Of a stretch of 64,000 nucleotides of DNA, positions 10,901-22,900 are shown piece by piece. Each line of letters starts with the position of its first letter. Positions within the stretch are counted from its first letter, which is position 1. The notes under the pieces are model-generated. The model did not search any database. It saw nothing but the letters and a program-made list of their open reading frames with translations, and was not told the origin of the DNA. The DNA comes from Platanthera guangdongensis (Eukaryota > Streptophyta > Magnoliopsida > Asparagales > Orchidaceae): positions 15,115,059-15,179,058 of the forward strand of contig CM077152.1 in the NCBI GenBank assembly GCA_039583875.1, read 5' to 3'. The translations under genes were made by a program, and so were the position numbers.

Positions 10901-13900
10901 TACGCGAAGTAGCATCGAGCAGACATCAGAGAAAGAAGGGGTAGTGGGTGAAGCCAGAATCTGGGCCCGAATACTGTGTAGGTGTGGCGGGACGCGAGCC
11001 ATAATCATAGCAATACAAACAGCCTCCTTCTGGGCGCGTTGGGCAGCGAGATCAGTAGTCGCGGGCTGGTGCTGAATCCAGGCTTCCGTGAGAGTTTTAG
11101 CACGGGCCACGAAGGAGGTCATGTCGAGAGCTTTGCCAACATCCAAGGCTTGAAGATCAGTGAGGATGTCAAAAAGGTGTTGAAGGCTGTCCTTCCCGGA
11201 GTACAGCGAATGAAGTTCATCCCACATGGCTTTAGCAGTCTCATGATACATGATCATCTGGTACGGCTCACCCTCGACCGAGTTCAGGAACCAGGTCTGG
11301 ACACGACCGTCATTGCGGAGCCAATCATCAGTAGAAGGAGTTGGTGGGCCCTGGGTAAGGTGACGGGCAAGGCCCTTGGCCTGTAGGACCCGGCGGACAG
11401 AGTGGACCCAGGGGATGAAGTTGGCCTTGCCAGAGAGAGAAATAGTAGTAATCCGAAGCTCATCTCGAAGTTCGAGAGGAGCCACGTGGTCGACAGAGGG
11501 TTGAGCGGTAGTGGAGTCGCTGGAGGACATGACGACTGAAGAGCAGCAGACAGCAGGGCTCGAAGAGAAAGGAGGGCCCGCAGCGGTCTGGAGGTCGCGG
11601 CGGTCTGGAGGTCGCGGCGGTCTGGAGGTCGCGGCGATCTGGAGGTCGCGGCGGTCTGGAGGTCGCGGCGAGTTGGAAGAGGTCGCAGCTCAGTGGAGCA
11701 AATCGCAGCTGGTGAGAGCAGAGCTGGAGCAGTTCGCGACAGAGGCCGCGACGAACTGGGGCAGGTCGCGGCAGCGGACAGGAGCAGTCCGCAAGAGGTC
11801 GCGGCGAACTGGGGCAGTTCGCGGCAGAGGTCGCGGCGAACTGTGGGCAGGTCGCTGGAAGAGGAGCACAGTGGATACAAGCAGAGCCCGCAGCGGACAG
11901 GAGCAGTCCGCAAGAGAAGGCGAGAGAGAGAGAGTCCGCGAGCACAGAGGCTCGAGCGGACAGAGAAAGAGCGAGCTAGAGGGAGCAGTCCGCGAGCAAA
12001 GAGGCTCAAGCGGATACAAGCAGAGCCCGCAGCGAGAGAGAGAGAGAAGCTAGAGGGAGCAGTCCGCGAGCAATGAGGCTCGAGCGGATACAAGCAAAGC
12101 CCGCAGCGAGAGAGAGAGAGAAGCTAGAGGGAGCAGTCCGCGAGCAAAGAGGCTCGAGCGGATACAAGCAGAGCCCGCAGCGGACAGGAATGATCGTCCG
12201 GAGCGGATAGAGAGGTGGGCCCCACGAGCCAGAGCAGAAGATGGCTATAAGAAGCCTGAGGAGGGTGGAACCACGGAGGGAGAGAAGGGGAGCGGAATCA
12301 GAAGGGCAGTCCGCACGAGACCGGAGCGGACGCAGGAAGGCAGTCCGCACGAGACCGGAGCGGACAGGAATGCAGTCCGCAGGGTAGCCGGACGGACAGA
12401 AGCAGAGGGGCAGTCCGCAGGAGACCGGGCGGACAGAGAAAGGGCAGTCCGCGGCTAGACGCAACCTCGCTCTGATACCATGTTGGAAGAGCCCAAAGCT
12501 TGTATGTATTATTTCCGTATGTAAATACAAGGAGAGAATACAAATATATAGGAGAGAAGAGAGAAGAATAAATCCTATACATGATGTGGGACTAAAGAAG
12601 GAGAGGAAAAAATGGGCCACCAAATGGGCCTTTTACATGGGCTTTTCTAATAATTACCTTCCCTACATTTGAACTTGTCTAGAATCTTCTATCCCTTCTA
12701 TACACTTCTACTTCTTATGTACTATGCTCTTTTCTACAACTCTAGAACACTCTAGACTCATCTGCCCACATCCACACTCTTCTATACTATTTTAGAAGAT
12801 TCAACACGCCTAGAGTTCTTTAGAATATTCTCTTTCGGCCATGCCACACATAGCTTTGTTCTGGGCATGAAAATTCTCGGGCACTTGGTTTTAATTGCAC
12901 CCAAGTACCAGAACCATGACAAATAACTCATTATTGGACGTTAGAGTTGCTTCAAAGGGATGGATTTTGTTGATAAACATTACTTCTGTACAATGTTTTG
13001 ATTGCATATTTAGCTTTTAAATATCACATTTTTGATAAAATTTTGATTGCTTATATAAATTTTAATATAATTATATTGAAATAATCATAGATCCAAGAAA
13101 GTCACTGCTTGTATCATTTAGTTATTTTTTAATGCCTGTTTACCCTCTTAATATTGATAGTCCAGTTGATACTTAAATTTCTTAACTATTTCCTCTTGCG
13201 TCCTTGTACTAGTGTCCTGGGCTGGGTGTTTAGATACTTTTGAAGCTGGAATTTTTTTATGTGCCCCTAATTTTCTTTCTACCCGCTGTACCCATCTTAT
13301 AGTTCAAATGGTCTGTTGAGAAATAGGAGGCTACTATCCACAGATTCAAACAAAATTGAGGAACCATTTAAAGTCGAGGAAGCAGAAACAATAAAACCAG
13401 AGTTACCTGGTCCGGAAAAGGTACCAAAGCCTCTCATATATTAGCTACAATCACCAATTCAACCAGGAATGTTTTATTCTGGCTTTGTTCTATCACATGT
13501 TCTGGCTGCTCACAAATGAAAGATTTGGTATGGGTGGTTGAATTTCTTGCAGGTTCTTGTTTTAGGTGGAAATGGATATGTTGGCTCCCACGTTTGCAAA
13601 GAGGCTGTGCATCAAGGCTTTTCTGTTTCAAGTTTTAGCAGGTATTCATCCTTCTTTGGAATTGTCACTTCATTTGCCATTCGTCTGAAAAAATTCAATA
13701 TTTCTATGGTTTTGATGCGTATTATTACATTCAGCTTGTTATTGGTATGTATCAATTTGTTGAAACCTCTTTTAATTAAGACCTAGGTTGCAGTTGTCGG
13801 ATGTCGGGGACACATCGATTTGAATATTTCATGTCATTTTTTATATATCGGGGGATATTGATATTTCATATGTCAAATTTTAATATTTATTTAATTATAT

Positions 13901-16900
13901 CTATACTATATATAAGGCAATACTTGAGTTGAACAGTGAAAAAGTGTAAGTTACGTTTTTATATAATATTATTTATATTACATTATATATTAATAATATA
14001 TAATATATAATATAATATTATATTATTATAAATTATATATATAATATATAATATATCATAATATAATATAGTATTATATATTATATTATATATTAATAAT
14101 ATATAATATTATTTATCTATACTAATATACGAGCATCTTCGCACGTGCTACGCCCGTGCGCGATGCTCTCGGGCGGCCTTCGGCGGCATCAGACGGGCTT
14201 CGCCCGCCTGCGCACCGGCTTCGCCCGTGCTTGATGCTTCGGGTGGTTTTCGGCGCCGCACCCGCCACTCGCGGCCCCCGGAGTCCGAATCGGAATAATT
14301 TTGCTTCGGGGGGCCGCGGGTGGCGGTTGCGGCTCCGAATACCACCCGAAGCATCAAGCACGGGCGAAGCCCGTGCGCAGGAGGGCGAAGCCCGCCTGAT
14401 GCGGCCCAAGGCCGCCCGAGAGCATCGACCACGGGCGTAGCCCGTGCGAAGATGCTCGTATATGATTATATGTTTTATTTTATTATATATATGTTACCAT
14501 ATTAAATATTTTTCAAGTTATTGAACTTCGAAAGCATAAAAAGCTATATACAAAGCATTGAACAAGTTAACGATACAAACATTGTAAAACTAGTAATTTT
14601 AAGACTTTTGCAACTATATTTATTTTCTATAACATCAAAATTTTAAAAAATAAATGTCAAACATATCTTATTCTTCATGTGTCACTTACTCATCCATAGT
14701 CGGGATTGTAGATAGAATATGATCATCATCCAATGAACCCTCAAGATCCGTCTCGTCACTCTCAGACATTTTACTCTTTCCCTTCCTCTTACCACTCATG
14801 ACCACATCTTTGCTCTTCATTATTCTAGAAGGCCTCCTTGCATCTAGTTCTGTGTCGAAAATATCTCCAAGTTGCGTCTACGTCAACCCCTCTCCAGGAA
14901 AGACTTCATCGTCGCCATCATCATTATCATCCTCTCCATTATCAACATTCACCACTCACTTATGTAACTTCCTTGAATCTAAGCTCTTAGCTGTTAAAGG
15001 ATCTCGAGGTGTGTCAGAATATTTCGACTTCATGAACTTTACAAAAACTAGATCGTTTAATCTTTTGTCGTCGAGTCTATTCCTCTTCTTAGAATAATAA
15101 TTAGCACAGGAAACAACTACGCTATTCAACAATGCAATAAACAACAAACAAAATTGAACATTTTTTTGGCTTTCCCCCGCGTGGGGGGCCAAGATCAAGC
15201 ACGCGGTAAATCGATCCTTTCCTGCAATTAGAGAATTATTAAAGAGCAAAGTACTATAAATTGTGATTTCCATTCAAGCATATAATAACCAACTCATATC
15301 AATGTCCACAGTTATAATCCAATACAAAGAAAATCACAAAATATTAGGGCTACTGCTATATAATGAATCTCAACTTTGGAGGGACAAATTAGTGTTTCTG
15401 GTGGATGGTGGACCAGATTGAATAAAAAAGGGAAAAGGAGCGAACGCGGAGGGGAGGGGGTTGTTCGGTGGAGGCTGCTTACTGGAAATAAGGAGGAGTG
15501 CGGCGACTGGCTGGAAACAGGGAGGAGGGGCGGGGGCTTGCTGGAAATAGGAGGACGGGCGGCGTCTTGCTGGAAATAGGAGGAGGGGCGGCGACTTGCT
15601 GAAAACAGGGAGAAGGCGCGGACCGCGCGGTGGCTGGCTGGAAATAGGGAGGGGCGGCGGTTGACTGAAAACAGGGAGGAGGGGACACAGTTTGCTGGAA
15701 ATAGGGAGGAGAAGGGGGGGGGGGGGAACTGAAGAGGAAGTGCAAGGATACAAGATCTTACCCGTGGAGTCGTCACTAAGGGAGATTCCACGGAGTCAGC
15801 ACCGATGAATGATCACAGGAATTGAGGAATAAGACTCCACATTTCAGCAATGCCTCAAACTGCAGCCATAATATCTTATTTATAAGAAACCAAAATTATG
15901 ACACCCGAAATCAAAAGCCATGATTGGCCGGGGGTATCATGGCCATAAGTACATGAAATAAAAGTCGAAAATAACAATGCTATATATGAAAAAATATTGG
16001 AACGACGAGCCGGGCGCATCCTCCACCGATCTGATCAAGTTTGCCTGCTTGAATAAACAAAAGTAGGGCCCGCCTTGCGCCGAGTCACTTCAGATGGTCC
16101 CCTATCAACTCCTCCCGACTGAAAGGTCTTCATCTCCGATGAATGGAGATGATCATACTGCGGTCGAAGTCCAGGGGCAAGTCGATCAAGCTCCGCTGTA
16201 GTAATTCATGTGTCGTCGGTGAAGGATCGTCCGCGCCAGCAAACTAGGTAGCGACAAACAAGACTGTCCGTAGAGGGGACATGCTCATGCGTGATGATCT
16301 CAGTGATATGGTCATCGCTCAACTCACTAGTAGGTGGGTCCGATGGGATTAGTGGTACCAATGGTGAAACCGGAGGAGACAGAATTCCGGGCAGGTGGGG
16401 GTCGGATGTGGGCTGAACAATGGGTAATGAATGCCGTGGTAAAGGCTCAGGCATGGTTTGAGTCATGGGTGGTAAATGTGGTAGTGAGGGATCGGGAGGG
16501 TCACCAAGATACGGGTCTGAATACTCGTGAGGTACAAAGTATGACGTCAGGTCCTCGACATTGAACACGTGATGGATACCCATGCTTGCGGGGATGTCAA
16601 GCTCGTACGTATTTGCCCCAATGCGTCTCATGACTGTGTAGGGACCGATCCGTCTAACACTTAGTTTTTTAGCAGACCCTCGAGGGAGCCTCTCAACACG
16701 GACTCATACCTTCACCTGTTCACATGCTAGAAAGATCTTTTATCGCCTACGCTTATTTGCTTATTCCTTATAGTATTTGTTACTTGTGTTAATTTTGCGT
16801 ATGACTGTCTCATGCAACTCATGCAAATGACGTGCAAATGACTTAGCGAGCTCGCTAGGGCATGACTCTACTGGTCTGGGAATATGCTCGATAGGATTCC

Positions 16901-19900
16901 TAGGTTCGTATCTTGATACTGCATGGAATAAACCCAACCCAGTGGACATATTGGCATAACTATTATATGCAAACTCTGTGTTGGGAAGAACAAAGTCCCA
17001 ACTAGCTACATGCTCGCCCACTAGGCACCTCAGTAGGTCTCTTAAACTACGATTCACTACCTCAGTCTGCCCATCAGTCTGAGGATGATAGGCTGAAGAG
17101 AACTTGAGAGTGGTGCCAGTCTTATGCCATATGGTTTTCCAGAAACAGCTCATAAACCTCACATCTCGGCCTGACACAATAGGCTTTAGTAGATGTGCAA
17201 CCTGAAGACGTCACTCATAAAGATAGATGCAACATGCGACTCGTCTGCCGTCTTGCGGCAAGCTTTGAAGTGAACCATCTTTGAAGATCGATCGACTACC
17301 ACAAAGATGAAGTCATGCTTCCGAAGAGTGCGAGGAAGTCCGAGCTCGAAGTCCATGCTAATGTCCTCCCAAGGGCAGTGCAGGATAGGTAACAGTGTTT
17401 ACAAACCCGTGTTTTGTTTAGTGCCCTTGGCCGCCTGACAGATACAGTAATGGAGGACAACGTGAGCCACATCCTTCTTTAGGCTTGACAAATAGAAGCA
17501 ATCCTTGACAATGGCTATGGCCTTATTCCTCCCGAAGTGTCCAACGACCCCGCCCGCATGTAACTCCCAAATCAAGTAATAACGGTAGGAAGTCTGGGGT
17601 ATACACAGGCGAGATCCCCGGTACAGGTATCTCTCAAAGATCTGAAATCCCTCGACAGGGTCTGAAGGATCTCTGGACATGGCAGTATAAATCTCGCCAA
17701 AATCAGGGCATGTCGGGTCGTCCATGATCACTCTCTCAAGCTCATCCACTCAAGAGCTCATAGTCTGTTGTAATAGGGAGACACGTCGGCTCAATGCATC
17801 GGCAGGTTTGTTCTCAACACCAGCTTAGTGTTTGAGAACATAATAAAAATCCTGGAGGTACTCGACCCACTTTGTGCGCAATGTCCTAACTTGCACTGCG
17901 AATCCAGATATCGTGATACTTGATGGTCCGAGTTAAGCACAAACTCCCAGGGAAGGAGATAGTGCCTCCAGTATCGCAGAGACTCTAGTATCGCAGAGAC
18001 TGGACAATAATATAAAAATCCCGATCATAATTAGAGTATTTTTGCTTGGCTTCCTTCAGTTTCTCACTAAAGTAAGAAACTAGGTGTCCCTTTTGGCTCA
18101 ACACGCCCTCAATGCCAACACCAGATGCATCACACGCAACTACAAATTCACAGTTAAAATTAGAAAGTTTCAAAATAGGGGTCGTCGTCAATCTCTCATT
18201 GATCTCCTCAAATGCTCTAGTGGCCGCGACGGTCCATCGAAACTCGCCTTTCCGAAGGCAACTCGTGAATGTCGCCATAATTGTACTGAGCCCTTGGACA
18301 AACATCCTATAGAAGATGACAAGTCCGTGGAAGCTACGAGGCTCGTGGATGATCGCGGGAACATGCCAATCGTAGATGGATTTGACATTTTCAGGGTCAA
18401 CAGATACACTAGTGGATGACATGATAAATCCCATAAAACGAACTGACTCAGAAAATAATACTTTTTCAAGTTCACAAATAATTTCTCCCGACGGAGGGTG
18501 CCAAAGAGAAGCCTCAAATGGTCGAGGCGGTCGGCCTGGGTCTGGTTATAGATTAGTATATCATCAAATTATACAACCAGAAACTTGCCTATGTAGGACC
18601 ATACCTGTGTCATGACTCTCATAAAAGTGCGCGGGGTGTTCGACAACCCAAATGACATGACTATCCATACATACAGACCATCCTTAATCTTAAAAGTTGT
18701 CTTCCACTCGTCTCCCTCGCGAATTTGGATCTGTTGGTACCCACTACGAAGATCGATCTTGAAAAAGATCTGAGCACCAGACATAGTATCCAATTAGTTT
18801 TCGAGCCGTGGGATGGTGAAACGATACTTAACAGTAATTTTATTGATGACCCTGCTATCTATGCACATACGCCAACTATCATCCTTCATAGGGGTAAGAT
18901 GGGCTGGAACCGCACACTGACTCAGACTCTCTCGAATAAATTGCTTCTGAAGAAGCTCATCAACCTGCCTTTTGAGCTCAATGTGCTCATTGAGATGCAT
19001 GTGTTAGTGATGGCGGATTTAGGAGAGAAGCCCCTGGGTCAGTTCAATGGCGTGTTGAATGTCATGGGGGGGGGGGGGGCTCATCAGGGAGCTCATTTGG
19101 CATGATGTCCGCAAACTTGTTCAAAATGGGATGCACAACTGGGTGATAGTCAGGAAGGCACTCAGATGTCATAGTGGCTGCTACAACATAAATAATGTCA
19201 CCTTCAATGCTATCTCGCAGAAACTCGCCTCGCCTCAAAATGTGGAGGGATCTCGAAGAACTCGTACTCACTGAAGACTCAATCCGACCTTTGGATTTCT
19301 TCCTGGGTTGGGTAAGCGACAACGTGATCTTCCTTCCCTTATCATAAAAGATACACGTGTTTGGGAGGCTAAAACACGTGACGTCGCGATCAAATAGCCA
19401 AGACCGGCCTAACAAAACATGTGCGACGTCCATGGAAATGACATCGCACCATACCCAATCCTCGAAGGTGGCGATGCTGATAGGTACGAGACACTGCTAG
19501 GTAACCTGAATCGCCGTCTTGTCTACCCAGATAACACGATAGTGGTGAGGGTGAGGCTCGACTTTCACCTGCATACGATCAAGACCCTTTGGGCCACAAT
19601 CTTCGCACAACTCTCACTGTCAATAACTAGTTTGCAGGGATTGCCTGCACTAGGAGAATCTGTAAAATATGGTAGTCGACACTAATCTTCATTTACACGT
19701 GGGGTGTGCAGGAGACGCCTAATCACTCCCATCTCAAGGGATCGCTCAACGTCACTCTCCCATCCCTCCTCAACAATGGCAGTAATATCCTTCGTACCTT
19801 CCTCTCCCTCAACATCAGGGCTGGGCTCGCCCTCCTCAACAAGTAGAGTCCGCGCGGGGCACTGGGCTGCCACGTGACCCACGTGGCAGCTGCCCGAACA

Positions 19901-22900
19901 TCTATAACACACAACACCCCCGGATGTGGGTTGCTCTGTGATAGGGGCCCTGCCCTTCGTGTCCAAAGGGGCACGGGGCGGCGCAGTAAGGGTTCCTGAA
20001 GGTGGGGCAGACCTCTTAAAGTTTTAAATGATGAGCCGTCAGGCCTAGCGAGGCCCTGCCTGGGTCCCGAGGAGCGTAAGTACTGCTCATACTCCAAGGC
20101 AAGCTGGTAAATCTGCTGTACACTCTCGAGGCGGCGGGGTATCAGCTCTCTATGAATATTAGACCGTATGATGGCCCTAAAACGAGATGCAGTAGCGTTG
20201 AACTCTTCCGCAATGTCACTCCTCACAACGAGATCATCAAAACGGGCCATGTAATCAACAACGTAGCGTCCCTTTGAGTGGACCGTATAGCTGATCCAGT
20301 AGCTGCTCTCTATAGGAAGCGGGAAGATATTTATCCTTCAATCGTTTCTTCATATCATCCCAACTGATGGGGTATTATCATTCCCTATCGGCCGCTCCTT
20401 CGACACTGGTCCAAAATACTTTGTCCCGCCCAAGCAAATTCATCTCGGCAAACCAAACGCACCGCTCATCGCTCATGTTGTACCACCCAAAATATTGGTC
20501 TATCAAGGAGCCAATCGCTAAAAGCCTTCAGTTCCTGGCAACCATCGAAGGTGAGAACGTCGATATGAATGCACCGAGTGATGTCGTACGCCTGAGTGTG
20601 GCCACTTTTCCGTCGGTCAGGATAATCCTTTGGGTAATCATCATGGGTGTAATCATATCGAGCGGGCGGGTGTCCACGCTCTCTTCGACCCGGGGGATAA
20701 TACTCATCACCGTGATGGTCACGACGACCGTGTGGGGGAACACAATCTCTGGGGTCATACTGAGGTTGACGGGGAACACAATACTCATCACGGTGGTGCG
20801 GGTGCCTATCATGTACCGGAGCTTGTCTATGCTCAAATGCATGATCAGGATTCCGTCTCACCGGCGGTGCTGGGGCTCGGGGAGGAGTATTACAACGGTG
20901 ACGGTCTAAGGGAGGCTGACCATTCGTCAGACGCTGGTCGGGGCGAGGAGGAACGTCGGGGTCAACCTTAAGGGAGTCATCGTGTTGCAGGAGTGTCCCT
21001 CACATTCTCTAAGTGTTCTAATCGGAGGTTCCCCTCGCTTATTCCATGACGTACGTCGTCAAACCGGGGGCCTAAAGTGTCTAAACAATCGAGAACACAA
21101 CGTTGAAACACGACAAAAGCGGCACCGAAGTTCGAGCTTGCCGCCCTGTCGTCGGTGACACTCGTGGATCTGACATGCCAAATCTAAAAACTCTACCACT
21201 ACGAAGCATACAAGCGCCCCAACCTAGCTCTGATACCAATTGATAATAGGGTAGGATGTGTATTGGACTCCTAAAATGCACACTAGTTAGGGTGAGAGTT
21301 GACACTCTAACTTCTAATGACACAATGCATGAACTACACACAGATAGGCGGTAACAATTAAAACAACCGGCAAATACGCTATTTAACAATGCAATAAACA
21401 ACAAACAACATTGACCTTCTTTTTAGCTTAAGGCTTCTGCTTTCCTCCGCGTGGAGGGCCAAGATCAAGCGCGCGGTAAATCGATCATTTCCTGCAGTTA
21501 GAGAGTTATCAAAGTGCAAATTACTACAAATTGAGATTCCCAGTCAAGTATATAATAACCAACTCATATCAACGCCCGCTTTGGAGGGACAAATTAGTGT
21601 TTCCGGTGGATGGTGGACTAGATCGAATAAAAAGGGGAAAAAGGGGGAAGGCGGAGGGGAGGGGGGTGTTGGGCGGATGCTGCTTACTAGAAACAAAGAG
21701 GAGGGTGACAACTTGCTGAAAGCAAGGAGGAGGGGAGGCGATTGGCTGGAAACAGGGAGGAGGGGAGGCGACTGGCTGGAAACAGGGAGGAGTGGCGGCG
21801 GTTTGCTAGAAATAGGGAGGAGGGGCGGCGACTTGCTGGAAACAGAGAGGTGGGGCGGCAACTTGCTGGAAATAGGGAGGAGGGGAGGCGGCTTGCTGGA
21901 AATAGGGAGGAGGGGAGGCGGCTGGCTGGAAACAGGGAGGAAGGGCGGCGACGGCTGGCTGGAAACAGGGAGGAGTGGCCGCGGTTGGCTGGAAATAGGG
22001 AGGAGGGCCAGCGGTTGGTTGGAAACACGGAGGAGGGGCGGCGGTTTGCTGGAAATATGGAGAAGGGGGGTGGAAAACTGAAGAGGAAGTGAAAGAATAC
22101 GAGATCTTGACCGAGGAGTTGTCACCAAGGGGGTTCCATGGAGTCGGCACCAAGGAATGATCACTGGAAATGAGGAAGAAGACTCTCCAAATTTCAGTAA
22201 TGCCTCAAACTGCAGCCCTAATGTCTTATTTATATGAAACCAAAATTAGGGCACCTGAAATCAACAACTATGATTGGTCAGGGGTATCAGAGTCATAAGT
22301 ACATGAAATAAAAGTCGAAAAATAACAATGCTATATATGAAAAAATATCGGAACGACGAGCCAGACGCATCCGCGGTGGCGGATCACCGATCCTATCAAG
22401 TCCGCCCGCGTGAATAAATAAAAGTAGAGCCCTCTTTGCACCGAGTCACTTCAGATGGTCTCCCATCACTAGTCATTTCTCATTTTGTATTATCTATATT
22501 TAATTGCATTATGTTTGATGACCTTTAAACCAGCCTATGTCGGTCCCAAGCCTGGATGAAAAATTGTGAGGGTTGTGTTAGGTAGACGACCAACGTAAAA
22601 TTTAGTCACCCTTATGAATATGGATAATTTGAGAAATTGTGCAAAAGCTAGGTTGTTCTCATTAAGGAACGCGTTGTATGGTCCGAATGCGGCGTCTTGG
22701 CAAGGACCGCTGCATCTCCAGGATTTCAGTGTAGTGTTAAATATGCAAGAGTCCTCGTCGTATGGTCCGAATGCGGCGTCTTGGCAAGTACCGCTGCGCC
22801 TCCACGTGGACTTGGGTATAGTGTTAAATAGGCAAAAGTCTTCACATATTAGACGTTCTAGGGAGGTATGCCGTATGATTTGTGATCGACTTAGGTTTGG

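Larger units (their letters stand above)
6496..12652 (-). mobile_element. Young Ty1/copia retrotransposon, 6157 bp, TSD ATTAC
   Basis: Two 172-bp LTRs that I read as identical base for base (6496-6667 and 12481-12652) enclose a minus-strand gag-pol. The target duplication attac is at 6491-6495 and 12653-12657. A primer site complementary to tRNA-Met lies next to the right LTR and a purine tract (complement of ctcccccgc, 6668-6676) next to the left one. Order gag, protease, integrase, RT, RNase H is that of copia. On its coding strand each LTR begins TATTAG and ends CCAACA, so the termini are TA...CA, not TG...CA. Subtracting the hAT insert at 7643-8391 leaves about 5.4 kb. Confidence 0.95.
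15108..22468 (-). mobile_element. Decayed CRM-like Ty3/gypsy element
   Basis: A left LTR copy (about 15108-16107, truncated at its outer end) and a right LTR (21240-22468) enclose a minus-strand gag-pol. LTR ends are tgataatagg and ...atca. A tRNA-Met primer-site complement lies at about 21228-21239, and a purine tract (complement of actcctcccgac) follows the left LTR. Bases after the right LTR are ctagt (22469-22473). The matching target copy on the left is lost with the LTR end. The pol wording ([35 protein letters not shown]) is that of the centromeric-retrotransposon clade of chromoviruses. It is full of stops. Confidence 0.85.

Noticed and set aside
11511..12093. Arginine/serine-rich long open frames on both strands
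   Set aside because: They lie in the Copia untranslated leader between primer site and gag start and reflect 17-bp and 74-bp repeats.
11583..12190. CRISPR-like array
   Set aside because: Repeats are directly adjacent without unique spacers and sit in a plant retrotransposon leader; this is a minisatellite.
14148..14440. Two 94-codon open frames, one on each strand, with similar proteins
   Set aside because: They mirror each other because the 339-bp region is an inverted repeat; the composition is that of GC-rich hairpins, and no start context or family likeness supports a gene.
21544..22164. 206-codon serine/proline repeat protein (SLFPAS units)
   Set aside because: It is a reading of the 30-bp LTR minisatellite; the same array is open on both strands and differs in unit number between the two LTRs.
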